Assembly: GCA_032821775.1 (NCBI GenBank)
Contig: JAVLRN010000010.1
Span: 1,736,001-1,800,000 of the forward strand
DNA: 64,000 nucleotides
Direction: 5' to 3'
Source of the DNA: Sanguinoderma infundibulare
Taxonomy: Eukaryota > Basidiomycota > Agaricomycetes > Polyporales > Polyporaceae
Position numbers and translations under genes: made by a program. Shown here in pieces: positions 54,347 to 64,000 of the stretch. The notes below the pieces were generated by a model. That model was not told the DNA's origin. It saw nothing but the letters and a program-made list of their open reading frames with translations, and searched no databases. The first letter of the stretch is position 1. Every line of letters begins with the position of its first letter.

Positions 54347-56514
54347 TCATCCTACTGAAAGAGTGCTCCAGTAGGATTCGTGGAGCGCGTCAAGAGAACC
54401 TTGGAACACGACTGGATGTTTCTTTCCGACAACGTCGACGAGCTGCGTCTTCGGAATGGCAGCCGGGTATGCGAGACCCTTCAGACGAGTGTGGGTTGCC
54501 TGCTCGTACGCATATGCGTACGAGATCAGGTCGAGCTCGCTGAACGCCGTGCCCACGAAGGAAAGGCCGAACGGCTGGTTGGGACCAGTGGAGCGGATCG
54601 GCGTCGCAGGGGAGAGAATCGTGTTGGCAGGAAGGAACCCAAGAGGCACTGTATGAGGAGTACGAGTCAGATTACCCAGCCTTGGGGGGAAGATAGACCG
54701 ACCGACCGCCAACAATCGGATATCCGGCGAGGGCCGCAGGTGCGGAGGCCACCTCGCTCGGCATGATGAGCGCGCTGAGGTTGAACTGCTGCAACGTCGC
54801 GTCGATTCCGCGCTTGCCCCCGAGGTCCTTCGATGTGACAATAGCCGCGTAATAGGCTTCGCTGAGTGAGAGGTTCTGCGCGAAGATGAGGCTGTGTTGC
54901 CCGGGTCGGTGAGCATTAGAGAATCACGAAGCACTGCAGTACTTACTCCGACTGGTCTATCCAGTACGGCTCGACAAGCTCCTCGTCGGCATGGGCGAGG
55001 TTGTAGGCGATGATGTCTGCTAGGTCTTTCACTCTACTAGGCACCTCGAGCAAACCAGCGATGTATCGATTGAGATCCATCTAGAGTTCTCCACACAATC
55101 AGCATTGGGGTGATCCTGTCCGCCACAATACAACGCCAACCTTGAGATCAGTGCTGGTGACAAGTGTCTCGTTCGGCTGACGGTAAGTCTCAAACTCCTC
55201 GTGATTTACCAAGTCGGCCGGGTCCACGACAGTTGCACCCAGTCCTCGAATGACGTCCAAGGAGGCATTGAACACGGCCACCACGTCGTCGCTTACGTTC
55301 GTGAACCGCTTGCGGGGAACCCCGAGACGTATGCCCTTCAGTCCGTCCGTCTTGAGGGCAAGGGTGTAGTCTGGCACAACCGACGGCTGAGCGAGGGTAT
55401 AGTTGTCGCGCTCGTCCTGTCCAGCGAGAATGGAGAGCAGAGTGGCTGCGTCTGCTACGGAACGCGCCATCGGCCCCACTGTATCCTGGTGCAAGGAGAT
55501 GGGGATGACTTCCAACACAACACAGTTAGTCCATCCTGTGGGCGACAAATGCGCTTACGACATTGCTCACCTCCTGCCCTGGAAGTCAGCCCAACAGTCG
55601 GCTTGATTCCTACTAGATTGCCCCTGCTGCAAGGAACGATGATCGACTCGTCCGTCTCGGTGCCCAAAGCCGCTGCGACAAGCCCTATAGCAGTTGAAAC
55701 GGCACTACCGGAACTCGAGCCAGACGGATCGCCCTGCGGGACGTAGGGACTGGTGCACTGTCCTCCGCGCGCCGACCATCCGAGGGGCATACCAATCCCG
55801 CGTGCGTGCGACCATTCGGAAAGGTTCGCCTTCCCAAGGATGATCGCTCCCGCAGCCCGGAGCTTTTTCACCACATGGGCGTCTCGAGGAACTACGGAGT
55901 TAAGAAGAGCCAAAGATCCTAAGGAGTAAGCAGTCCTCTCAGAGAAGAGCCCCATGAAAGGCGCATGACGATAGTAAACCTACCGGCTGTCGTGTTCATT
56001 CCTGCGAATTCATGGTGAGCAACAGCAGTGGTGGCAAGACAGTGGGCCTCACCTTCGCGGGCGACCGTCGCGATGTTGTCCTTGACGATTATGGGAATAC
56101 CATGGAGTGGGCCTCTCGGCCCGGAAACGTACCTCTCGATGTCAAGTGCGCGAGCAAAGGCCAACGCCATCGGATTCGTTTCGATGACGGCCCGCAGCGC
56201 TGGCCCCTGTAGATTGACCTCTTCAATCCGCGCGAGATACGCCTGTATCCCCGATAAGTTATGGAATCGACATACGACCGGTCACAACTCACGGTCACCA
56301 AGTCAACGCTTGTAAAGTGGCCCTGCTCGAGTCCTGCTTGCAACTCGGAGATGGTCGCCTCATACAGGTCGGGGAGAGTCGCGGGGGCAGGTTTCGCAAT
56401 CAACGGCAGCTGTGTGTTATGTGTAGCGCCATACACTCTGGATGTTAGGAAAACGAACTTGACCACAAGGACTGGGAAGAGGGTCAACCGTATGGTCCGA
56501 AGGAGATGTATCAT
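54347..56514 (-). CDS. secreted or membrane-anchored amidase-signature enzyme (amidase 2)
   Basis: Eight exons in coding order: 56514-56293, 56242-56053, 56001-55984, 55918-55571, 55508-55141, 55080-54947, 54891-54707, 54648-54347; 588 residues. A hydrophobic N-terminus (TLFPVLVVKFVFLTSRVYG) acts as signal or anchor. It is a close paralogue of amidase 1: exons 2, 3, 6 and 7 have the same lengths (190, 18, 134 and 185 bases) and all introns share the same phase. Catalytic Lys is at about 128 (HGIPIIVKDN) and the cis-Ser is in DPSGSSSGSA. Before the nucleophile Ser235 the motif reads LGTETDESI, so the usual Gly is Glu. The protein runs about 25 residues past the point where amidase 1 stops (DVVGKK and on, ending LSVG). 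Activity may therefore be altered. Confidence 0.85.
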
Positions 56515-57280
56515 AGCGAATGAGCAGGAAACCACGGTGCCCCTACAGCCAGTGATGTCCAAGCCAGTGGTACAAGACGAAGTTTCGGCTCCAACTCGCT
56601 TTATTGCCGTATGGCTGGCAGATCGAAGCACGTGGGTACATCAGGCTGCTGGGCACATAAACGCCTGTCATCCATCCGTCCTGGTTAGAAACTTTAACGA
56701 GTACTGACCTGTAGTAGCACATGCTCTATCCTTTACCCCCACCCCTTGGCGCGATGACCTGTCGTTGATCGCTGTGTGGCGGATTTGGAAGGATATGGGA
56801 CGTGCGGTGGCGGTGTTCGCTTCCCAAGTTACATAAGTACTACTAAGCTAGTCACTACTTACTCCTGACTTACTGTACTCTCGCCTAACTCATCACTACA
56901 GACCCCCCGAAAGCGAGCTGAAGCCCATCCCTCATCACTCAAACCGCGTCATATGCCTAGTCACCGCGCGACGGAACTCCTTGGCGTGGGTCCGTTCGTC
57001 GGTGCTAGAAGTTGTCTATCAGAGCGGATAGGAATTGAGTATTGGGCCTCGTGCACTGCCTTATCTTCGTCCAAGGACCGAAACCCTCTACGCTGCACGC
57101 ACTTGGCTGGATATCCCATCCACGCGCTCACACGTTATCAAGCCGGTACAGCCAAGGTGCGGAATGGCCAGATAAGGTGCAGATACATAATTGTGGCCTA
57201 TATTGATGCCTCGCAGCTTTCCCCCAATCTCCATTCTACGCACTCGCACGATACAGCACACGAATAGGACGTGGGCGAAC
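56515..57280. other. divergent intergenic region
   Basis: 766 bases between the start codons of amidase 2 (minus) and the DUF3445 gene (plus). An AATAAAG element on the minus strand near 56600 and TATATT near 57198 are weak core-promoter candidates. No gene seen. Confidence 0.5.
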
Positions 57281-59208
57281 ATGGATCTCACATCTGACGC
57301 CACGCCTCTCAGGCTCTTTGCAGGTCTTCTCGTAGCTGCCCTCATCTACAGGGGTTACCGCGCCTGGACAAAACGCGAAGCCGCCCGCGAACGGAGCCGC
57401 GGGCTTCCCGTCAAGGTACCCAACGGCGAGAAGGCTGGTGCGTCCCGGGCGGACGCGAAGGAGCGCTCACCGGGAGGTGTGTATACTATGCATGCTCATG
57501 TGTGGATGTGCTCGTGCTGCCGCCAACGTCCGCTCGTGTCGCCCGCTTTGCTCATGTTTCTCGTTTTCCCACTGCAGAATGGGCCCCGGTCAAGTTCGAC
57601 TACCCGCGCTTGGAGCCGAGCGCGGAGCACTTCAGCACCGTCAAGCCGATCCCATACCGCCCCTTCCGCTGGGGCGACTACCAGTGAGGCATTCTTCTCC
57701 CCTGTCCCCGACTTGCCATGGCACATCCATGCGCTGACGACATTGGTACGTACGCGTGCGTGCGTGCGCAAGCGTGACGATGGGCATCCGGAGCATGCCC
57801 TGGGACGGGTGGATCGAGCTCGACCGCGAGTTCGCGTATGCGCACAAGGTGTGCGAATATCGCCTCCGCACCCGCGGAGATCAGCTCGTGCAGCTTCACC
57901 CTGCGCAGCCGGGGATCGTCGCGTCCGCACACGCTGCAGGTGAGTTGCGCCATTCTCTTCTACTGTGATACGCGCTTGCGGCACCTGAACAACATCTTGG
58001 TATTAGCTGAAGAACTCGCCCAGGAGCTCGCCGAGTACCTCTCGCGTCGGCACCCGGACGTATACCGCGTCACGCGACACCCGGTGTCGGCTCTGGACGA
58101 CGAGAATGGATGGTATGGCGAGGGCAGGATCAAGACTATCACGATCATACCCTTCCAGGAGGTCCATGATTTGGAGAAAGAAGAACCACTGAAAGCTGCA
58201 CGGGCGCTGTGAGTACTCGATAGTGACAGTGCTGCACGGTGTCCTGACCTAAATACCGAATACGTCCAGGATACAAGAGGACTTTACAATCATGCTGGAG
58301 GGATCGGACGGACGCTACTACTTACAGGCCGGTGCTGTTTGCATCGCAGGTGTGTGCCGACCGACGAGCCGCTTCCTACGACGAGTGCACTAACGTCAGG
58401 GACGATCCGAACAGGCTGGTGGAGGCTCCAAGACAAGATGGGCATGCCTCTAGAGGACATCCATCTCTCTGGCAACGTCCCACAGTGTAAGCGAACAGCT
58501 GCTGACCGGGGGTGCTGGTCAACACGCTAAGACCTGACTGACGCGTCTCGCGCCGCCAGACAAGGCCAAGCTGCAGACGAGTATGGGCCGTTACTTCCAG
58601 CGGATGGCCGTGAACAAGCCGATCGAGCGCCACAACTACACCTTCCAAGTCGCCACTGAGCCTGAGATGCGGCAGCCTCCGCCCCCTGCGGGCTCGCTCC
58701 TCGACGTCGATCCGGAGGAGCTGTCGTGGGCGGTGACAATGAAAGGCGACGAGGAGTCATACTCCTCGCACGCGCACGGGGAGGATCATGCTGCTGCCGC
58801 TGGTGACTCAGAGTTGACGTCGCCTGTGACGCCCGCGACGCTGCGGCTGAGGACGGAAAGACAAACGCTCCGGAGGCTGCCGCGCACGGGGGCGATTGTG
58901 TTCACGATTCGGGTGTATCAGACGCGGCTGGACGAGCTGATGAAGGAGCCAGGCGTGCCCGGGCGGGTTGCAAGCGCGATTCGCAGCTGGCCAGAGGATG
59001 TCGCGCTGTGAGTTTTTCGCCGTTGTGCATGAATTAACGAGGTTGACGGCTGGCATGCTGAACGGGCCGGACGGCTTCCTCATTTTCCTGCAGGTACAAA
59101 GTGCGCGGGGCGTACGAGGACATCTTGCCATACCTTGACAAGGCCCACGCCGAGCAGGTCGAGAAGGGAATCATCGCTGAGGACAAGAAGAATGAGTACC
59201 CGTTCTAA
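57281..59208 (+). CDS. DUF3445 / heme-dependent oxidative N-demethylase-like protein
   Basis: Eight exons: 57281-57476, 57578-57683, 57773-57939, 58007-58208, 58270-58349, 58400-58486, 58560-59007, 59094-59208; 466 residues. Residues about 9-26 (PLRLFAGLLVAALIYRGY) are a single N-terminal membrane segment. The body carries the family blocks PYRPFRWGDYHVTMGIRSMP, WDGWIELDREFAYAH, YLQAGAVCIAGTIRTGWWRL, GNVPQYKAKLQTSMGRYFQR, LRTERQTLRRLPRTGAIVFT and DVALYKVRGAYEDILPYLDK. Bacterial members form a complex that binds heme and oxidatively demethylates dimethylamine. In fungi the function is unknown. An acidic, low-complexity insert (GDEESYSSHAHGEDHAAAAG) is lineage-specific. The start at 57281 was preferred over upstream non-ATG codons. 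Intron 2 has a (TGCG)n run before its acceptor. Confidence 0.82.
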
Positions 59209-59629
59209 TGGGGGGAGCGGGTGGTGGAACGTAGAAGGAATGTACATGAAGCTTACGACGAATAGGCCACTTGAACGACATTCCGAATATCTGTCGTGGT
59301 AGGTATATCATTTTTATCCACCATCAGATACCTTTGAAGGGCATGCATAGCGAAAAGCGAGGATCGCCAGTGGCGTCGGCCAAAGTATGAGGACGTGTGT
59401 GGGCCGACGCTGGAGCCTCGAGGGGAGCGAGATTTTCATCATACTCGTGCGACGTGCGGCACAGTTTTGATGGAAATCTCCTCCTATTCTCCCCTTCACA
59501 TAGATCGCAAGCAGTGGAAGACGTTCAAGAACATGGCTTCATGGTCAGCGGCCAAACGCGGCGTAATTCGACGCTGAGCTATTTGGTCCTCGTGCGAACT
59601 CCCGCTCTAGAACGACAACGCCTGCTCGT
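59209..59629. other. convergent 3' region
   Basis: About 420 bases between the stop codons of the DUF3445 gene (plus) and the GH43 gene (minus). Nothing recognised. Confidence 0.6.
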
Positions 59630-60973
59630 TCAGATACTCGTCAACACAGGCCATCCCTAACGTATCGGTACCGATCATGTGAGTACTGGATCTACGCAGA
59701 GGAGGAGTGCTGCGGCGTCTTACCGAGCTCCAATCGATGGCGTTCAAGCCCAAGCTGGCGTACGTGTCGCTGTACGGTACAGCGCTGTTGGTGGGGATGT
59801 AGTGGTAAACGAAGATGTCCTTTCCGCTCTTGGAGTCGGTAAAGATCGATTGACCACCCGGTGCGTAAATGGTGCCGTGAGAGGCCAGGACGAGCGTACC
59901 CCCGGTGTTACGCAGGTCCTTGCCGGATGCGTCGAGGAAGGGACCGTGGGCGGAAGAGGACCGTCCAACAAACACTTTGTACTCGTTCCCGGCTGGCGGA
60001 AGGGCGGATGCGGTGAACCCGCAGCAGAGACCTAATACACCTGTCAAGACAACGCAAGTGGCTCTGGCGCAGCGGGACGACTCACCGCTGCTGAAGAATA
60101 GGTAGTAGAAACTTCCGTGCTTCCAGACGAACGCGCCTTCTTCGGGTTGCGGCGACGTGGAGTTGAACGAGACTTGAACCGCCGAGCCGCTCGTGCTCTG
60201 GAAGTTGCTACCGAGATTGATTTGATATAGATCGCTCTGCTGGAAGTAAGCATGTCGCGTCTCGTGAGCACGGGAAGAGAACTTGCCCAGAACGAACCTA
60301 CGTCGGACACGAGGCTTTCAGTATCCACACCGCATGGACGCAAGTCGACTGGCACTCACCGAAGGTCAAGACCGGGCTACCTTTCTCGTCGATGACGAGA
60401 TTCGGATCGATGGCATTGTATGCGTTCCCGGTGGTCGAACCGAACACCTCCCCGTGATCCGTCCACGTTCCCGGGTCCATGCTCGAAGACGTCGCCAGCC
60501 CGATGGCGGATACCTGAGAGCCGAAGGTTGACACCGAGTAATACGCGTAATAAACTCCGTTATGAAGAGATACGTCCGGAGCCCAGATATCGTCCCGACC
60601 AGCTGCAGAACTAGAGCATTAGTCCACACGTTCAATATCATCAACGTTTCAGCCACCCACCTAGGTTGATGCTGGAGTCGTCCGGAAGGATCGATCCTAC
60701 CGACGTCCAGGGCCTAGGAACGACGTCAGTATGGCACCCTTCGACTCTGCAGTATGACGTGGGTTACCCAGCCAAGTTGGTGGCCGTGATGATGCCGCCC
60801 TTGTTGTGCGTAGTGAACAAGAAATACTTCCCATCGCTTGCGCGCTGGACAAGACTAGGATCATGCACGAAGAAAGAAGCTCCAGTAAGGGTCAAAGGGT
60901 TCGGGAAAGCGGCAAAAGTCCCGGCGCAGAGGGCAAGGACGCCGAGGAGTGTCGTGAAGGTGGACGACAGCAT
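59630..60973 (-). CDS. secreted glycoside hydrolase family 43 (arabinanase-like)
   Basis: Seven exons in coding order: 60973-60768, 60713-60661, 60602-60360, 60297-60287, 60239-60086, 60040-59724, 59656-59630; 336 residues. Exon 4 has only 11 bases, and the intron after it (60240-60286) uses a GC donor. Residues 1-22 are a signal peptide ([20 protein letters not shown]). The GH43 five-blade propeller has its three acidic residues: Asp38 in FFVHDPSLV (base), Asp in YNAIDPNLV, and Glu in QPEEGAFVW (acid). [20 protein letters not shown] and [14 protein letters not shown] are typical of endo-1,5-alpha-arabinanases. It would cut arabinan side chains of pectin. Confidence 0.9.
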
Positions 60974-61533
60974 GGCCGGTCTGAGCTTTGAGTCCTTCGC
61001 CTCCAGTGATGACGCGTGGACCTTTTATACGAGCTACAAGTTCCTAGCATGTGAGTCCGCCCTGGGCATCACGGAAAATACAATCGTCACCGGTAGGCGG
61101 GTAACTACGGAAGAGAGCCAAGGGTCAGGGAACTGCCGCAAAAACAGGCGGCCCGGCGGCAAAATGAAGGATCCTTGTGGCAGTACACCTGACCAGGAGA
61201 TCGAGGTTCGGGTGTGGCCTTGTTCTCGAGGACAGGGTCTGACTGGCTCATGTGACTTTGGGAGAAACGGAACGAGAGTGTTCCATCATGAAGCTTGGGA
61301 TACGTAGCTTCCTCCCCATGCGAAGTACACAGGGAGTGCAGGAGCAGCGGCCCGATCCACAGACACACCTTTAACAGGGGAAGAATCCGAAATAATTCCG
61401 ATTTAACCGAATACACGACTCGGAGTTTTGTTCTTCTGGACCAGGAACATGATCATGAGCTTCAGAGGAGCGTGATAGACACAGTTTCTTCCTCAAGGGT
61501 GCACGAGGATATTCACTGTCGGGAACATCAGGC
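60974..61533. other. intergenic region upstream of GH43
   Basis: 560 bases containing the GH43 promoter. No other gene recognised. Confidence 0.55.
61022..61029 (-). promoter_or_regulatory. TATA box (TATAAAAG)
   Basis: On the minus strand TATAAAAG lies about 50 bases before the GH43 ATG at 60973. Confidence 0.6.
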
Positions 61534-61810
61534 TCAGTAGATGTACTGCGCGATCAACGCACCATGCTCATGCTTCTCGTGGACGAGCGCCTTCAACCCC
61601 TTCTCTACCAGATCTTCCAGCGGGATGCGCCTCGTAACCAAGGACGCCAAGTCTGAAAAGTGGCCCTGGGCGAGAGCTTCAAGCACTTCAGGATGATCGT
61701 TTGCATAGCACATGCAGACATTACAATTTCCCGATCATACAACACATCCGTCACTGCCGTTTGCACCGGCGCGTGTGATTGCGAAGGTTCAGGACACCAC
61801 CGAAAGCCTA
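61534..61810 (-). pseudogene. 3' relic of a zinc-type alcohol dehydrogenase (MDR family)
   Basis: On the minus strand the last ~60 codons read CYANDHPEVLEALAQGHFSD, LVTRRIPLEDLVEKGLKAL and VHEKHEHGALIAQYIY, then stop at 61534. This is the C-terminus of medium-chain dehydrogenases such as butanediol dehydrogenase. Just upstream AVTDVLYDREIVMSA fits the preceding part, but in a different frame. The piece before that (FAITRAGANG) lies behind a TGA. About 270 bases remain; the catalytic and nucleotide-binding parts are missing. The fragment ends next to the F-box gene. It is a truncated, frameshifted copy. An intact gene in another part of the genome is expected but not visible here. Confidence 0.6.
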
Positions 61811-61946
61811 AAGTACCATCGAATCAGTCTTCGTCCAAAGGCGTGTACAAGAAGTCCATTCCGCGTTCCTGTGCGGAAGCAGATAGAGCCATCGACCACT
61901 AGTCAGCGTAGTGCACTCGATAACCAGTAGTATAAGGCCTTACCTC

Positions 61947-63677
61947 CTATTCGCCGTCGACGAGACAAAGCATGTCCTCCCGAGCAAGGATTTCGTCCAT
62001 AATCTCCTTGCTTAGCTTCACCAGTTCAAAATCCCTGCCGCCATCTCCGTCATTCAAGTGCTGGGAGCGAGAGATTCGGAATGCTTTAGGTGCGGCGTGC
62101 CAAGAGTGCCTCTCGCCGGGTGGATAACCGGTTGTAGATCCAATTGCGAACAAGAACACATATTCTAAAGTTGGCACTGCCGAAGCAAGCCTCGACGCGA
62201 TGCGTTTAAACACCAGGTCCGATGCGGTACGCACGAATCCGCCCACCGGCTCGACAGGCGGCCATTCGATCACGGCATCCATGTCGAAGCAAGTTTCGAT
62301 GGCGAGACGGAAGTAGCGCAAGTGCAAATGCGCAATAGAGGGTATGACGGAGTCCTGAAGATCGATTGTGAGCGATATGCAATGACGTGAAGTCAGGGAG
62401 CGTACCAGCAACGTTTCGCATGGGAAGGTGTTATTCGCGACGTCGTCGGCATCATACTCGTCCAATATGTGAAGGCACAGATGTGTCAGTGTCGCCGCTA
62501 GTTCGGCGGGGAACAGCCCGTCGAGCACTTCGGGTGAAGATATGGTGAGAGTGAGCTGCGGAGGAGGGTTCTCACAAAGCGAGGTCGACACATATGCTTT
62601 GCTGGTTGGACAGCAGTCATAGATAGTGGCATGTCTGATGGGGCACTTGAGGGCGAGGGCGAAATAGACGATCGCGTCGCATGAAAGTCGATCAAGGCAC
62701 GTCCAGGAATGCATCTCTTGCGCCTGCTTGTTTTCGTCCCGGACTTGGTGGAGGAGGTTGACGAACGCGTCGGTAACATAGTTGCTGTGTACGCTGAAGA
62801 ACTCCAACAAGGACAATGCATGATTGAGGGTAGGAAAGATGGACAGTAGGCCGCGTAGTCGCGGTAGACCGGTATGGGTACGGACCATGAATGAGTGCAG
62901 CGTAGGATGTTGAAGATGTGAAGGGCCGGTGACAGCATCGAAGTCGATATAATTGAGATCGAGGACCTCGAGTGTCGATGCGAAGGGGGCAGTCAGGGTT
63001 TCAAGGCGACTCAACGTAGGCCTGTTGCCCGGGTTGTCCATGCAGAGATCGACACGGAGAATCTTGAGTGGTGAGCGTATGGTTGGTAACAATTCGACGG
63101 CCTCGTCTCCATGGCGGCTGCCAACGAAGAGACGTTGCAAGGCGGTGAAGCGACGTAGAGCAGGGAAAAGCTCAGGATTGAAATGGCAAAAGACGGCAAA
63201 TTCATGCAACTCTGGGATCTGGAGGCTTCTGAGGTTATCGGCGCATGTCAAGATCGCAACTAGGCAGTCGGCAACCATGATGCGGGTCTCGCGCCGTCTC
63301 ACCAAGAGGGCATCGAGACAAATCTCGAGAGCACGTATGTGGGGTGCGCGGTGGACCTTGTCGGCGAATACGAGATTGTGGATGTTGTGCGTCGACCGCG
63401 CGTCCCTGAGGATGATTGGGCGGACGCTGAGAAAGCGCTGTATGGACCTCGTGCGCAAGGTGGAGCAAGTGCAAGAGAAAGAGAGGATATCGGCGGTATC
63501 TGTGAGGGTATCACAGACGTTGCATAGGACATCCCAGTTGAGTCGGGGGCTGGGTGCGCCAGGTTGAAACCCCAAGAATTCGCCGCCTGTCAGATGCCAG
63601 ATGTTAGACTTGGTTGATGCAGTTGGCGTCGTCACAAGAATAGAATAACCACCTTCAAGGCCATCCAGAGTCGACAT
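61947..63677 (-). CDS. F-box protein with leucine-rich C-terminal region
   Basis: A single open frame of 576 codons, ATG at 63677. Residues about 45-90 form an F-box-like motif of the agaricomycete type (PRLNWDVLCNVCDTLTDTAD, ILSFSCTCSTLR, FLSVRPIIL). The rest is Leu-rich with repeated helix-strand patterns (LRSLQIPELHEF, LKILRVDLCM, LEVLDLNYIDFD) resembling leucine-rich repeats. Such proteins are substrate adaptors of SCF ubiquitin ligases. They form a very large, fast-evolving family in agaricomycetes, so the target cannot be guessed. The absence of introns is notable against the intron-rich neighbours. Confidence 0.82.
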   Translation of the reverse strand: MSTLDGLEGGYSILVTTPTASTKSNIWHLTGGEFLGFQPGAPSPRLNWDVLCNVCDTLTDTADILSFSCTCSTLRTRSIQRFLSVRPIILRDARSTHNIHNLVFADKVHRAPHIRALEICLDALLVRRRETRIMVADCLVAILTCADNLRSLQIPELHEFAVFCHFNPELFPALRRFTALQRLFVGSRHGDEAVELLPTIRSPLKILRVDLCMDNPGNRPTLSRLETLTAPFASTLEVLDLNYIDFDAVTGPSHLQHPTLHSFMVRTHTGLPRLRGLLSIFPTLNHALSLLEFFSVHSNYVTDAFVNLLHQVRDENKQAQEMHSWTCLDRLSCDAIVYFALALKCPIRHATIYDCCPTSKAYVSTSLCENPPPQLTLTISSPEVLDGLFPAELAATLTHLCLHILDEYDADDVANNTFPCETLLVRSLTSRHCISLTIDLQDSVIPSIAHLHLRYFRLAIETCFDMDAVIEWPPVEPVGGFVRTASDLVFKRIASRLASAVPTLEYVFLFAIGSTTGYPPGERHSWHAAPKAFRISRSQHLNDGDGGRDFELVKLSKEIMDEILAREDMLCLVDGE

Positions 63678-64000
63678 TGCATGTATAAACCAAGGAGATG
63701 TTGGTGATGGGAGAGGAAAACGTTGACTCAGAGCTTGTAAGCGCCCAACGGACCAGATCTAAGACAACTCGGCGCCGGGACCCGAGCTCCGGCCGGCCGC
63801 ACGTTCCACTCACGGTCGTCTGCCACCTTCTGTCCTGACCGGGCTGCTCACTTTCTTAAGTCTTGCTTCGTTCGGCCTGTATTCTTCTCCGGCTCTCTCC
63901 AACGTCCCCGAAAAACTAAGTGACCGTTCGACACCCTCGTGCTCTTATGTCCAGGTCCTTCCTCGCATCACCTCGCATCGTTGACTCTCATACACTGGAG
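63678..64000. other. intergenic region at the right edge
   Basis: About 320 bases upstream of the F-box gene. No gene or clear promoter element recognised. Confidence 0.55.

Noticed and set aside
54220..54543. 107-codon plus-strand frame downstream of the palindromic TATA element
   Set aside because: It overlaps the 3' exon of amidase 2 antisense and has no recognisable product.
1..64000. CRISPR arrays, bacterial operons, riboswitches or viral genes
   Set aside because: The spliced eukaryotic gene structure is consistent throughout, and none of these patterns was found.

Overview
This window reads as nuclear DNA of a filamentous basidiomycete, most likely an agaricomycete and possibly a wood-decay polypore. 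Nearly every gene can be assembled only by splicing many short introns (mostly 47-75 bases). The predicted products resemble families typical of Agaricomycetes: an F-box protein of the LNWDVL type, a GH128 glucanase, secreted oxidoreductases and a BAH-domain protein. The taxonomic call is inferred from protein content and intron style; no database search was possible. Exon boundaries were worked out by hand from GT/AG (rarely GC/AG) sites, reading frame and family resemblance. For each complete model the coding length sums to a multiple of three.

Layout. 0-5.4 kb: the 5' end of an unknown gene on the minus strand, a long non-coding stretch, then a coiled-coil/proline-rich protein. 6.6-9.5 kb: a secreted endonuclease/exonuclease/phosphatase-fold enzyme and a TB2/DP1 (REEP-like) membrane-shaping protein. 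11.5-13.3 kb: a kinase-fold protein with a degenerate catalytic loop. 13.7-18.1 kb: an S9 prolyl-oligopeptidase-type hydrolase, the mitoribosomal RNase III-fold protein mL57 and, divergently, a MIC12-like MICOS subunit. 19.4-25.3 kb: a secreted catalase, then eIF2-beta and the ATP synthase gamma subunit sharing a 271-base divergent promoter. 26-32.4 kb: a Bro1/ALIX endosomal-sorting protein and a GH128 glycoside hydrolase. 33.2-43.8 kb: a chromatin and transport block with a BAH-domain protein, the FG nucleoporin Nup57/Nup54, the CAF-1 p60/Cac2 WD40 subunit and ribosomal protein eL27.

45.3-61 kb is an accessory-looking block: a secreted FAD-linked oxidase, a tRNA-Thr(AGT), a decayed amidase relic, an L-amino-acid-oxidase-like flavoenzyme, two tandem secreted amidases with the same intron-exon plan, a membrane-anchored protein of the heme-dependent oxidative N-demethylase family (DUF3445) and a GH43 arabinanase. 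The window closes with a relic of a zinc-type alcohol dehydrogenase and a single-exon F-box protein.

How the genes may work together. Housekeeping genes (mL57, MIC12, eIF2-beta, ATP3, BRO1, NUP57, CAC2, eL27) are interleaved with secreted, nutrition-related genes. The 45-59 kb run (FAD oxidase, amino-acid oxidase, two amidases, N-demethylase-like protein) could be a nitrogen-scavenging neighbourhood in which amides are hydrolysed and amines or amino acids oxidised. This is inferred from gene content only. I saw no CRISPR array, intact transposon, polyketide or peptide synthetase, or virus-like gene.
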